In this document: piece by piece, positions 21,480 through 33,875 of the stretch | Position numbering within the stretch: the stretch's first letter is position 1 | Layout of the letters: every line of letters begins with the position of its first letter | Origin: Oxytricha trifallax | Lineage: Eukaryota; Ciliophora; Spirotrichea; Sporadotrichida; Oxytrichidae | DNA: 64,000 bases | Direction: 5' to 3' | NCBI GenBank assembly: GCA_000711775.1 | Contig: ARYC01001528.1 | Location: 1-64,000 of the forward strand | Program-made: the position numbers and the translations under genes | Notes under the pieces: generated by a model | What the model was told of the DNA's origin: nothing | Seen by the model: only the letters and a program-made list of their open reading frames with translations | The model's database searches: none

Positions 21480-22593
21480 TTTTACTTTTTTATATTTTAG
21501 ATTTTTGCTTGATTTAAGAGTTTATTTTGGCTAGAGCACTAGATTTAGCCTCACTCTTTCTAGCATTTAAAGTCTAAACAAGCCAGACCTTGTGCTGCTC
21601 TACCATTTCATCTCCGAATTTTTTTTAAAAATTCAATTCTCACGTCTTTGTAAGACTTGTTCCCCAAAATGCCTTGTTTTTTTATATACTCGAATATTTT
21701 ACCTTTGTTTTTTTCTTATTAAATATCTCAAATCTACCAAGCTTTTTGGGACTCTTTTATTTACTTAAGAGATTAGTAACTAATATCAAAAGATTTACTG
21801 ACTTAAACTTACTTCTACTTTTAAGAATTTAAATATTTGCTAATTTTAATTCTTAAAATATCTTATTATCAACAAGCTTATACTCAATTAGTATACTAAT
21901 ATAGGAAGCTTTTTAAATAGTCACAGTTTAAATTAATGAGACCAATGGAGCTTTAGATAAAAATTCTATATTTATAAATAGCATCAATTTTATTAATTAT
22001 TTTTTAATCATGATTGTTTCAAATTTACACTTAAATTACTAAATTTGTATCAATTGTTATAAAAACTTACAAAAGTGTAATTAAGTCTTATATTTATTTT
22101 TAAAAATCTTACAAATTGATACATTATCACAAATAATTTAAATAATAATTAAATCTCTTTCAGTCATAAATATTTATAAACTTATACTCAAACTTGAGTA
22201 TTTAAACCTTGGAAATTGAGAAACTCTTATAAACTAAAATTGAAGTTTTATTGCCTTATTTTTCAGAGATGGTAAAAAGGTTTTTTGTAAATATTGTTAC
22301 AAACTCTTTCAAAGTCTTATAAAATCAATCTTTTAACTAGAGCGAAATTTTATCTCGAAAATTTCTTCTGATCAAACATACTATATTATATTGACAAAAC
22401 TAATACAATTATACCAACTAACTTAACTCTCCTTAAATATTTATCAAACATTATTGTTTGAAACTGGCACATTTAAATAAATATGTTTTTAATTAGACTT
22501 TAATATTTAAAGTAAAATTTATTACATTTTAAGTTTATAATTATTAATGGTTTTATTAAGCATTATTAGTGAAATTAAAAGGAATTAAAACTT

Positions 22594-23421
22594 TCAGATC
22601 ATAAAATTTGTATTCTATTAAGTAGGGTTAATCCCTTGGACCTTGCCTCCACCATCAATAACTCCCTGCTCATGAAGTTGCAATACAAGCGATTTATAGT
22701 TGAGCAAGTCGTCAATTTAGTTCTTCTTCATGCCCATTTCTTCTCTGACCCTTTTGTTTTAGTCCATAAACTTTCTCTTTGAAGGATGCCTATTAGCCTC
22801 TTGAACATTTTCCTCTTCTTGAATAGGCTATCTGGCTTTTCTTTTTGTGCTTTGCTTGATCAAATTGGCCGATCTCCCTTTATGCACTACACAAATAAGT
22901 TGCCATTATAATCTTACCACTATAGTTTAAAGAGCCATTCAAGGCTAAAATGAACTCGGGCTTTATGTGCTCTAATTAGTTCTATGATTGTTCGAGTCGC
23001 TATCTTCTGTCTTATTTAGCTTTCAGGATCATTTCGTTTATGCCTTAAGTATCGAGTGATAGGAGGACATCGGTTTTCCATTTTTTATCAAGATGGAGCT
23101 AGTCTGCTTGATCTAGCAAATATTTAAGCAAGCTTGGTTTTTAGAGGGCATATTAAATAAAATTATCCCCAGTTAGCCCCTCAATCTGAGGCACTGCTGC
23201 AACCACCACATCACATCTTTTCAAGTACTAAACGATTAAATTATGTTAAGGATTACATCTTTCTCACCAGTTAGTATACTCCTGAAATAGTAGATATTTG
23301 TGCAGTTGACTTTGGGCAAGTAAGCCCCACACTCTTGGCATAGGAAGTCATATAATTCTTTTTTTGAGCCTATTTTCTCTCTGACTTAATTGGCATGAAT
23401 GTGTTGGAGTTAATTGCTCAT
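22594..23421 (-). pseudogene. unknown gene of the nested element, two compensating frameshifts
   Basis: Start MSNQLQHIHANQVREK at 23421 and stop ...GINPTQQNTNFMI-TGA span 276 codons. The middle is in a second frame: after NIYYF the sense continues as QEYTNW-TGA-ERCNPQHNLIVQYLKRC, VVVAAVPQIEGLTGDNF, LLKYLLDQADQLHLDKKW, and ALNGSLNYSGKIIMATYLC, before returning to the first frame (RPIQEEENVQEANRHPSKRK). The N-terminus has KKELYDFLCQECGAYLPK with a C-x2-C pair. A basic bipartite patch (RHPSKRKFMDQNKR) could be nuclear targeting. No family is recognised. Shifts could be decay, assembly indels or unseen introns. Confidence 0.5.
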
Positions 23422-23633
23422 TTCCATTTTATAATATTATGAGCTTGTATGGAAATAGAGTCTTTATTTAAGGCAAAATTAATAATAAAACTTTAAATAA
23501 AATTATAATTTTTGAAAAAATGTAAGCATTTTTAGTTAATAAAGAAAACTCTTTAAAAGAAAGATTTTTGAATTATATTAAATAATTCTTACAAAATATA
23601 AGGAACAGAAAAATAAATCTTTGATGGAATAAA

Positions 23634-25179
23634 ACGATATAAGAAATTATTTCAAAAAATTGTCTGGTCATGATACTAGTGATGATCAAGAAGATTCCAG
23701 CTCATAATTTCAAGAGGTAGGATAAACTACAGAGGAGGATTCTAATGCCTTATCTTAATCAACCCAGCTCATTGATAAATAGCAAACAACCCCAAACTAA
23801 ATACTAATTTATACAATTACAAGAAGTTCAATCTAAAAGCTTGAGGAGTCTTGTATTAACTTAATTGATGGTTAGCAGTATATGACTATGATTTTGGATC
23901 CAAGAAGAGCAGTGAATTAAAACTAAAATGAAAGAAGTTTTCTCGGAGTCCTATCTCTAAAAGAAATTAAAATCTTGAAAGAATAGGTTGATAGTTTAAG
24001 CTTTAATGAAGGGCAAATTTTTAAATGAAAACCAACAGTTTAATAGCTTATCAAAAATGAGATCCAGTGAAGCGAATCTAATGAATTTTGAAGCTTACTT
24101 AAGAAATCTATCTTAATTTGTAAGTAAGTTTCCCTATTTTAACTAATACTAATATTAACTTTGAGAAATTGAAGTTTAAAAGTGATAGGAATTCAAATTA
24201 TAATAAATCGATAATAGAATATAAAAAAAGCTTAAACTCTTTTTAGTAAAAGTGGATGTAAGAAATCATACTTAATCCAAAGGCTCAAGATGAATTGATA
24301 TAAATTGGAAAAATTTTATCAATTGATAAAAATTTTAATTAGGTCATCATTAAAACTTCTCAGATAAATGATTCAGGCCTGGTTTCATGCATAAAAACAA
24401 TTGTAAAAAGAAAAAAATTCTTCTGGAGAAAAGTTGAAATATATTTCATAGCTTCAAGGTGTAATTCATGATCAGCTCAATTTATGATTGTCTTATTCAA
24501 AAATAAAAAGCATCGTTAAAAAGAACCTTGGTCTCACATTTAAAAAGGTTTACTTAATTGATACAAGGACCAACTCTTTAGATTGTTTACTTTAAAGGCA
24601 AATAGCAGCTAAATTTTACATTGAGCAACTCACATTGAAGAAAACAATCATCAATATTGACGAAATCAGTCTTTAGTAATAGTCATACTAATGCAAAAGC
24701 TGGAGCTAGAAAAATTAGAGAAACTATTCGGATAGGCTAGTTAGTATGTATTGAGTCAACATTATAGCTGCTGTTGGTAGTGATAAAACCTTTTACTTTT
24801 AATTAAATGTTGGAAGGACAAACAGCGAAACTTTCTATAATTTTTTATTCAATCTCATCTAGCAACTTGACTTTGAAAGACCTAACTGGATGAAAGATAA
24901 TATTTTTCTTTTAGACAACGCAACTTATCATAGAAGCTTTATGTCACGAGATAATTTCGACTTTTATAAGTTCCTATTGTGTAATTAGGGCTATACTAAT
25001 TCGATCTTGCGCCTATTGTGAAATGCTTTTCTTACATAAAAAGAAATATAAATTTTAGAGCTCAGAAAATGGATCAGGTGGAACATTTAAAATAATTAGA
25101 GCTTGAAATGTCAAAGTTTGACTATTCTTGGGCTTAATCATGCTTTCAAGCAACTTTAAAAATGCCCTTAAAGCAGTGA
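23634..25179 (+). pseudogene. Tc1/mariner-like transposase relic of the nested element
   Basis: Starts MEQNDIRNYFKKLSGHD at 23634, with an acidic N-terminus and then a region that could hold the DNA-binding domain but is frameshifted (about 24030-24480). The catalytic domain reads IINIDEISLQ (first D near 24659), IAAVGSDKTFYF, NIFLLDNATYHRS (second D near 24914), and after a frameshift YQFDLAPIVKCFSYIKRN, where the expected catalytic E of the PIE motif is V (GTG in place of GAG). Spacing from the second D to this position is about 34. It belongs to the same superfamily as the TBE transposase but is not the TBE 42-kDa protein. It would be catalytically dead as read here. Confidence 0.82.
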
Positions 25180-25812
25180 ATCTTTAAAAAATTTGACTTT
25201 CCTAAAACTAAAACATTCTTCAACAATTACAATTATTAATGATAAGATAATAATAGTCATAACTTGATTCATAAACATACTTATCTAAAATAAGGCTAAT
25301 TAATTTTATCATAAGAATTAAATTAAAATCAAAAGATTTAAGTATTGAATGAAGCAACATTTCACATTTAAGTGAGCTAATAAAAAATAAATAAAGTAAG
25401 TCTAAATTATAAATTTCATGATTTTATAACATCTCTATTAGATTTATAAATATTAATAATGAAAACAATGCTTTTTAGTTTTAAAAATCTAAAAATATCA
25501 CAGCTATGCGGTTTATATATAAATTTCTTAAACATAAATTTTTTCTAAACTAGATTTTCAAAAATATCTTGAACATATATGTTCCTTAACTTTTATATAC
25601 AAACCTCACTGCTGTGCGGTTATTCAGAATAAAGCATTTTTATTAAATATAAATCGTATATATAAAAATTATCATAGTAATTATAACTTATTCTATTATT
25701 ATTTTATCTTCGCTCAAATTTGCAGAGTTTAGAGTCTTCACAGATATGTGAAATTTAACTCATATAAATTTAATTCTTAAAAATATCTAATCATACAATT
25801 TAATTGATAATA

Positions 25813-26229
25813 TTGTAGGAATACATTTGATTTGGGAAAATAATTTATAATTAATTAATTAAAATATTAAAATCTTGGCAGTTAACTTTGTGGAAACCTA
25901 GACAATATGGTACTTGTTCGATAGAGAATTCAAAATTAGCTGGACTTTACTACTGGCGGTACCCCTCTATCGCATTCCTGAAGCGAGTTAACTCGACTTT
26001 AATTTGACCATTAAAAAAAACTAAACAAATCACCCAAAATTAAACTCAATTTATCTCACTCCTACGATGCGATAGGGGAGTACCGCCAATAGTAAAGTCC
26101 AGCTAATTTTGAATTCTCTATCGAACAAGTACCATATTGTCTAGGTTTCCAGAAAGTTAACTGCCAAGATTTTAATATTTTAATTAATTAATTATAAATT
26201 ATTTTCCCAAATCAAATGTATTCCTACAA
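25813..26229. repeat. palindromic MITE, family 2 copy a
   Basis: 417-bp hairpin: the left arm TTGTAGGAATACATTTGATT and the right arm AATGTATTCCTACAA are complementary, with matches of about 190 bp per arm including GGCAGTTAACTT, CGATAGAGAATTCAAAATTA and AGCTGGACTTTACTA. Flanked by TA. A non-coding central loop of about 50 bp separates the arms. The second copy at 48502 shares the arms and the TA target. Confidence 0.93.
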
Positions 26230-27150
26230 TATTATACCTATGAATTAAATACATAACTCTTTTTGCTTTATTCTTAATCGTTTTATGCTTTAATTTTAAG
26301 CATTAATTAATAAAAGTTAGATTAAATTTATAAAACTCATCTACTAAGTAAGTTTTTTTAATATTTTTTTTTATTTACTAAAATTTTTAATTACTTTCCT
26401 AATGGAAATCTACAGTTTAAATATGAATTTTGTATTAATGTAAATACGAGTATATTTATTTGCCAAATTCCATAAAAATACTATATTAGTTAGCTAGTTT
26501 TAAGTATTTAGAAAAAGTATTTTAAAAACTAAATTTTTTAATCTTATTGCTGAATTTATTATAGATAGCACTTATTACTAGACATAAACATGCTAAGAGA
26601 TTTCTAATGAAGATGGAAACTAGTAAATTTGTATTGTAAGTATATCTAAAAGTAAGTATTTGGTCATTAATTTCTACAATTCAAATATAAATTATTTTAA
26701 ATTATTTTGAGTAATTAAGAATTTAAACTAAACTATCTGTATTATAGGACATTACAACAATTTAAAATGTAAGTTATAATTAGTAAGACAGTTATAAAAT
26801 TGTGAGGATATTAGAATTATCACAAAAAGCTATTTTTTTAAACAAAACAAGAAAATTGTAAATAAATAATATCTAAAATGCATTCACTTGAACCCATAGA
26901 AATAATAATGTTCAGAAATTTTAAAAATCAATTTTTATATAATAGACTAGAAATCTAAAATTGAAGAATGAGAAATATAAAAAAATAACTCAATTTATAA
27001 CCCTAGTATGATTAAGGTATAATTAAATGATTCAATTAAATTATCTTAAAAGTTCTACATTTATTCTTCTGATTTTAAATTCATAGTATTACATTTTATA
27101 AATCTAACTGCCAGTTTATATTATGTATTTAACTTTGGGGTTTTGGGGTT

Positions 27151-27615
27151 TATAACCTTGGCATATCGTTGTTTATATCTCTCAAGTGTCTTTTATAAGT
27201 TGACTTGTAAGGGAAAACTTTATTGCATTCTTTGCATTAATATTCAACTTTGGCTGGTATTAATTAATGCTCTATGGCGGGTTGTTTAACCTCCTCCTCA
27301 ATTTGCACAGCTTCTATGATAACCTCCTACTTAACTTATATTTAAATCTCAAAGCTAGACTGGTCAAAGTTGTCATAAGTAGGCTCCCACTGAGTACAAG
27401 CGTCTCTGGTCTCTACTTTTCTTGGTTGCTGAAATGATAACTTTTATTGACTTGATCCAAGTAATGCCGCTCTTCTTAACAGGCTAGCGCTCTTTTTAGT
27501 TTTCTGATATATTTTATTATAATAATGATATAATATACCTTGATACACTATAGTAGTCGAGTAGAAGACACTCTGGTAGATTCTTTGCTGAGAGGTAAGA
27601 AAATTAACTAACCAT
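27151..27615 (-). pseudogene. TBE 57-kDa protein, N-terminal part
   Basis: Reading from an ATG at 27615 (MVSQFSYLSAKN), then after a frameshift PTYDNFDQSSFEI, an acidic stretch (IIEAVQIEEEVKQPA), and YQCKECNKVFPYKSTYKRHLRD, the first half of a C2H2 finger (C-x2-C-x12-H). The reading frame then meets the right end of the nested element at 27150 and resumes at 20335. Possible intron GTGTATCAAGG...ATATATCAG near 27510-27555. Confidence 0.75.
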
Positions 27616-28059
27616 AAAAGACTCTAAGTTGACATATTTTATGAGAATTTTAAACATTTTAGTAAATTAAAATACTCCTAATGAAGTTTTGTTTCTCTAG
27701 GAGGTCCTCCAAATCAAGTTTGAACTTAATTTGGAGGTAAATTTATTAAACATTTTTTAATTTAATATGCTCCTAATTAAGTTTTAACCTTAAAATTTAA
27801 CTCCTAATAAAGTTTGAACTTAATTTGGAGGACCTCCTAAAATAATTAAACATTATTAGGAGCAATTTAATGGAGATAGATTGATAAAAATGGAAATCAA
27901 TCTGTGAAACTTGGAGCAAGTTTTTCAATGCTTCTCCGCATATCTTTTCAAGGTTGACCTCCAGTAGGTCCTCCCTATTTAGTAGTAAGATTTTAATAAA
28001 CTTAGAATGGATATCCATAATTTTAAATTTCATTAACATTTCTAGAAAGAGGAAGCAAG

Positions 28060-28848
28060 ATGGAGTCTATGAATGATGCAATGAAGAGAATTTAATCTCA
28101 AGATTTAATAGGAAAATTTCGAAGAAAAGAGGACCTTTATAGATATTTGGTATAGCAAGGTAAGTTCTTAAGTAAGATTAATAAATCCATTATTGTTGGA
28201 TTGTTCTTGCCGACTTAGGAGGGAACTAAAATCTCATTCTTAAAAGCCTTACTGAGTGAAGAGAATAAAGTTTTTAAGTCTAATGAAATTAGGATGATAG
28301 AGGTACCTAACTACCCTGAAATATCAGTGACAAACCTATATGACGATGCTATGAGCGATCCGGACGTAGCTCTCTACCTTCCATCAAAGCTACAGCTCTC
28401 TAATAAGTTGCCAGAGAGAAACTTTTCTTTGGTGTTCTTGCAACTCTGAAACCTGAGTACTTAAATGAAGTTATTTAAGAAGCTCACAAGAAGCGATACA
28501 GCGTCTCTCCAGAAGAAAAAGAGAAGCAAGGTATTAAAATAAGTGATACCTGACAGTAGGAACTTCAAAAGCATTCTTTTATCTTAAGTATGCTTAGTCT
28601 TCTAACTTATAGAAAAACCTGGCACTGCTATATACTCGATGAAAGAGCGCAGCAAGTTAAACAGAGAGAGAAAGTCACAAGTAAAACATGAATTGAGTAA
28701 GAGACTCTTCAAAGATTTCTAAAAGCCAGACGAGATGAACATAGATGCATGGGCTGGCACTAAGAGAAGAAACATAGGCCCAAGCAAGCCTTAAGAGGAA
28801 GAAAAGAAAGAGAAGCAAAATCCCTTTATGGGTTAATTTAATATGTGA
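28060..28848 (+). CDS. TBE 22-kDa ORF (copy B)
   Basis: Same protein as at 789-1579: MESMNDAMKR, then EDLYRYLVQQGK, GLFLPTQEGTKISFL, YPEISVTNLYDDAM, NKLPERN, and after the intron KKPGTAIYSMKERSK, ending FGQFNM-like residues (MGQFNM) and TGA at 28846. It has a 1-nt deletion near 28421 and an in-frame TGA at 28552, where copy A has Trp (ISDT-TGA compared with ISESW). Corrected for the deletion and with the 25-nt intron removed it is 255 codons, the same as copy A. Function unknown. Confidence 0.85.
28588..28612 (+). other. predicted 25-nt spliceosomal intron in TBE 22-kDa ORF
   Basis: GTATGCTTAG...CTTATAG, with a CTAAC branch-like motif 9 nt before the 3' end. Removal joins HSFIL to KKPGTAIY in frame, exactly where the 26-nt segment of copy A is removed. 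Confidence 0.75.
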
Positions 28849-28854
28849 ACTTAT

Positions 28855-29880
28855 TCATTCGCTTAAATCTAAAACTTATTTATAAACACAAAATCTCCCT
28901 TCTCTAGCGTATTCTTTTGCTTTATCATCGCTGACTCTTGTAGCAGCACTCTTTATATAATTATCTGTATCTATCTTCAAGTCGTGCATCAAGTGATAGA
29001 GTAGAAGATTCTTATAATGACCTTTCAATAACCCCCCAATATAATTCAATTCCATTGAACTAAGGGCTGTAAAGAACATTAATACAGGTGTTATGTTTAA
29101 TCTTTCATAATCCTTCCTTGAGTCTTTAGTTTTATGAACTGACAAGTTATCAACGAACATAATAATCTCTTAGTCAATATATTTGTCTCTGAGTTATTGT
29201 AAGAAATTAATATATTATTCAGTATTTATAGCACGAGGGTGAATAACATAAGTCTCGAGACCACTATCTTCACTTATTCCACCAAGTATAGCATGAATTT
29301 AAACCTTTACTTTTTAATCATAAACTTCTATGTTGCTGTACCTCTTATACCAAGACCTCGATATAAACGTATTGAATGTGAATACTGCATCATCAGCGCG
29401 TATGAAATTTATATTATGCTCTGAAGACCTCTGTATTTAATCGAATATATAATTTAAATTAGTCTTATAAAATGAAACATTAAAGTCAATCACTCTCTTA
29501 ATGCGATTGACTGTCATTCTTTTTGTATATGTTAGCTATGGATTAAGCATTGAATTGGCTATGAAAAAAGAACATCACAGCCCTTTAAGCTAGAGAGAAA
29601 TGAGCCCTGTATTTAAGAGTCTTATCATTAATAAGATATTAAATATGATGATGCTAAAATTTTAAGGGTCTCTTAGGCTTAAAATTAAGATGCTATCTCT
29701 TTAAATTCAATGCTAACAGACAGTGAGACCTCCAGTTGCTGGAGATTTATGGAGTAGCCTTGCTATAAACGTATAATTCAGAACAGGCTTGATTTATTCA
29801 CTATATTCATCACATCCATAACGCAACTTAAACAATAAATCTATATACTCACTGTCATAAACAGACCCCAAACCTCGCAT
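28855..29880 (-). pseudogene. TBE 42-kDa transposase (IS630/Tc1 DDE), copy B
   Basis: Starts MRGLGSVYDSEYIDLL at 29880 and ends VYKQVLDLSE-TGA. Catalytic residues are recognisable: RADDAVFTF (first D), MFVDNLSVHKTK (second D) and, across two close frameshifts near 29060-29030, YSPQFNGIELYWG (E). Another frameshift lies after SPATGGLTVC (about 29710), and a small deletion lies near 29530 (RMTVNRIKRV). The amino-acid match with copy A is high throughout. Its stop is 7 bp from the 22-kDa stop. As read, it cannot encode a full-length protein. Confidence 0.9.
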
Positions 29881-30021
29881 ATGCTCATTTAAAATACTAA
29901 TATTTAAACATTAAACCCCTACATAAACCCTATTAAAACCCTAATAAAGTATGCATCAATAGTCTATTTTTATCAATCAAAAAATCAATCAAACAAATGA
30001 AAGGGTTTTGGGGTTTTGAAT

Positions 30022-33000
30022 TTCATCATTAAATACTAAAAATCTTTTTATAAATAAAATTTCTTTATTAAATTAAATTTAAAAATTAATATATAATATA
30101 ACCATAAGTTATGAAACAAATCTTTATGTAGCATATCATAAAATACTATTACTGCCATAAAATATTAATTATTTAATTAAATTTATTTACAAAGATAAAT
30201 AATTTACAGACTTTCTATATTCAACTTAATGATTAAATAATCCTAGTCTAATAAAGTAGGGTCTTCCTGAAAACTTTAAAATTGCATGAATTGAGAAAAA
30301 AACTTTACCTCTTAAAAATGGGTAAAAATACAAAGAAATTCACAAATTTTTTTAAATTTATATACCCATATTTTATTTTTTCTTCTATGTATTGAATTAA
30401 AGATTATTGTAAATCTATATATCATGATTTGTAAATATTTAGAGCATCAATTTATAATTTCAACTTAAGAATTAAGCACGGACTATTAAAAACTTAATTG
30501 TATTATATAAATAGTTTAAATATATTAATACCATCATTCAGTCAAAAAAAACCACATGTATTTCGAAATAAACGAATCCTCTTCAAATAATATATTAGTA
30601 CTAATATTTATGTATATCATTTAGGTTTTTTACGAACTTATTATAAATTTTTACTTAAACTGTTGTTTTTCTTAATTTTTTTAACATTATCTAAGAACTC
30701 AACAAGTTAATTGTCTATTTATGATTTTACTCAGCAAGTTAATTGTCTAATTCTTGCTATCAATTTGATAATGAATAGAATATTCTCCTTTTATGGATTA
30801 TTCAGTAGATGAGAGATTAGTATTTTAAAATATCACTGGATCTTATTGCAAGTATAAGAACATTTTGAATATTCAATTTTGTCACCACTTGGAGGAGCAA
30901 TATTATAGGATTCTGTTTTCTAAGACTTTTTAACTCTCTGAAATATTTCGTAAAATTTTTGAATACAATTTTAACATTTAAATCAAAATTATTATATACC
31001 CTAGGTCAAAATTAAAATTAATATGTTTGTATAAATTTGCCAAATAAATGCAATTATTATTTAAAAAATTGAAGTATTTTTCTATATTGTTTGTTTAAAC
31101 CCTTAAAAAAAGGACTATCTCGGCGTGTATTCATGCATAGGATCTAATTAATTTAAATGCAAGCAATACATAATTTTTGATTTAAAATATTTCTTAATTT
31201 AAGTTTAAATTGATAAATTCATATTCTTAAGAAGATATGAATAGCATTAATATTAAAACTTATATATTTTATATTTTTTGACATGTTAATTAAATTAAGC
31301 CTTAATTCAGTGTTTTAGAATTAGTATATATGACTGTTAAAAATAAGATCTCTTTTTTCTTAAAATCTTTAATTTAATTTTGAGTAAATGAAAAATTATT
31401 AGATTAGTGTCGATAATAACACTGTCTTATTGAAGTGATTATTGATAGTTTATTTTAAAAGAATAATGATTATCTATGGATTTGCATAAAATAAGCAAAT
31501 CATCTTTAAGTTTTGAATATATCATTGATTATAATAATATCCTTTTATGAATCCTTTTATGAATCTCAACTCAAGCATATGTTACAATAAAATATATATA
31601 CTTGACTCATAATTAAATAACTCGGAAAATTCTAATTTATTAATATTTTATCCAATTTATCATATATAAACAAAACTATAAAATTGTTAATTGTATTAAT
31701 TTATTCAATATTCGTATTATATTTATTTTTGGCTTGATAAGTATATTTTGCCTATCAAGCTGGAAATATTTAATTGCTTAGTAGCATTTTTAAGTTTACC
31801 AATATTTAGTTTTTAGAAGATGTCCATTTAAATCTTATACTTTCGATCAATTATACTTCTGCATACTGTAAATTTACTAAAAGCTTCAACTATTCATTTA
31901 GTTTACTCAATTATTGTAAATAAACTATAACTCATGGATATAATTAATAAATCTATTCAGATTTATTACAAAAAAACTTAAGATCATTAAAACATAAAAA
32001 AGAATGTCTTTGTTAATCAAATCATTAGGGCGTTTGAAAGTGAAATGGAGAAGTATATGGTCAAATAAATAATTTATATGGCTTAATGTTTTAATAACAG
32101 AAATTTAATAACTTATTTAGTCAATTCTATTTTAAAGTTGAAGGATTGGGTCAAAGAACTATTAGAATTTAATTCATCTGCCAAACAAATATAGTCATAT
32201 CGTGATAATACAAGTTTTAAAAAGGTATTAATAGAGATATAAGTATTGATTAATCACAATGTAAATCAATTATAACAAGTCTCACTTCTAGGGATTATTT
32301 AAATTTTAAAATTGAAAGATCATTAATTTGATAAAAAATATATGTTTGACATTAAAATCAAGTAAACTAAGAGAAATGATAATCTAGTGTTGATAAACTT
32401 TGGATATATCAATTTCATTCTAGATACTTAAAATATTTTTCTATTGTAAACTCATGCATAAATGTAAATTAGTTATTTATGTTTTAAAATAGCTTCTAAT
32501 GTGTAAATGAAGCTTTGTTAATGCTTAATTTGAAATTTACAAAAGTATTTATATCATCTCATATTTTATTTATATCCTTTACTACTATTAATACCTTTTT
32601 AAAACTTGTACTTAAATTGTAAATAAGGAAACTATATCAATTTAAAATAAAAGGAAAGATTATTATTTAAAAATATTTTTTTAAATAAAATAATAATTTA
32701 AATATAAAAATTAAAAATGAGAAAAGGAGGCGATTACTGAAAATTAGAAATCCTTAAGTAAAAGGCTTCTTACCAGTCTTTTAATTTAAAACCAACTGAG
32801 AATATTTGTTTAATCTATTTTTAAATTATAAATCTAATATTTATTTAATTTTACAATATATTACTTAAATATATGAATATAATTAAATAATCAAATTTAT
32901 TTTTAAATAAAAAATTATTAATTTAAATTATAAAAACTACATTAAAATAAATACATATATTTATATATTAAATATTTGGTAAAAGGAAAGTTGAGGATAT

Positions 33001-33875
33001 CCAATAAAAATATATCAAATAACAACCTGCTTTCACAGATTTATGGTGAATAATTGCAGCCATTTGATGTAATTAGATAGATTGATTCCATATTAATTTT
33101 TGATGATCGATAAAATTATAATTCTCATTATACATCTTAAATTACTCTTTCTCTCTCATCTATGCACTGTTGATCTATTTGAATCATTCCAAAACATGAA
33201 AGGCGATGCAATTATAATATTAAAGTCTTCCTTGATTAGTAGCTGTTATTGAGTAATCACTCTTTAATACACTTTATTTTATGATATAAGTTTCGAGTTG
33301 TAATTATTCTAAATATTAACAAAAGTAATAAAACAATTAAATTTGAAGTAGATTCAATATTTGTATCGTTTGAAAGTAACTGTAAGCAAATAAAGTAGAG
33401 TGAAGTATTATGAATATTATTAAATTACTCACAAAGATAGAGTTTCTTAGTAAATAGTATATATTATTATATTCATTTTTAATTAAATTAACTTTAATCC
33501 TTAATACTATCAAAATACAAAAAATAAAGGTTTGATCAGGACAGCTAGGATTGCAGAATTGATAGAGAACAATTTGTTTACGTGTTGATTGTTAAAATGA
33601 GCTTAGTTATATAATATTCCAATTACATATTTTATTATTTAATTTAATTTCATTACTTTCAAAGATTACTGAAATTTTTCTGCTACTTCTGATGAAGTAT
33701 CTGCTATGTTTAATTAGAATTACTTATTAACGAATTTTTTCCAATTGTATTTTTAATTGAGATAATATTCTCTTTGGCATCATTGCTTGACTATCCTATA
33801 CAGACACTCATTGAGGAGTAACCTTTAGGCATCCTAATATTCTATAAAAAATTAAATTATAAGATTATTCCAAAC
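30022..33875. other. AT-rich region, no gene seen
   Basis: Nearly 4 kb of about 78-80% A+T with scattered homopolymers. No convincing open frame, repeat partner or RNA gene found on either strand. Likely germline-limited spacer. Confidence 0.55.

Larger units (their letters stand above)
20336..27150. mobile_element. novel telomere-ended, TA-flanked nested element (6.8 kb)
   Basis: Ends are inverted: AACCCAAAAACCCCA at the left and, on the complement of the right end, AACCCCAAAACCCCA, each preceded by TA (334-335 and 27151-27152). It sits inside the 57-kDa TBE gene; removing it and one TA reads PRL-Y-LKHQKKDD in frame. Inside are a 315-aa coiled-coil ORF, a second gene with frameshifts, a Tc1/mariner-like transposase relic and a palindromic MITE. 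Unlike a TBE it uses TA, lacks the 22/42/57-kDa set and has short terminal repeats (about 15 bp). I do not recognise it as a described family. Confidence 0.8.
19069..30018. mobile_element. TBE transposon copy B, complete, with a nested 6.8-kb element
   Basis: The left end at 19069 (CAAAACCCCAAAATCCTTTCA) and the right end at 30018 (complement CAAAACCCCAAAACCCTTTCA) are matching inverted repeats with telomeric C4A4. Outside lie ATT on the left and AAT on the right, both fitting the ANT target of TBEs. The span is 10,950 bp. Subtracting the nested element (20336-27150) and one TA leaves 4,133 bp, the usual TBE length of about 4.1 kb. Gene order is 57-kDa zinc-finger/kinase (reverse), 22-kDa ORF (forward), 42-kDa transposase (reverse). 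Confidence 0.93.

Noticed and set aside
25490..25630. CACAGCTATGCGGTT / CACTGCTGTGCGGTT near-repeat
   Set aside because: Two short similar patches about 110 bp apart with no further structure; too little to call a feature.
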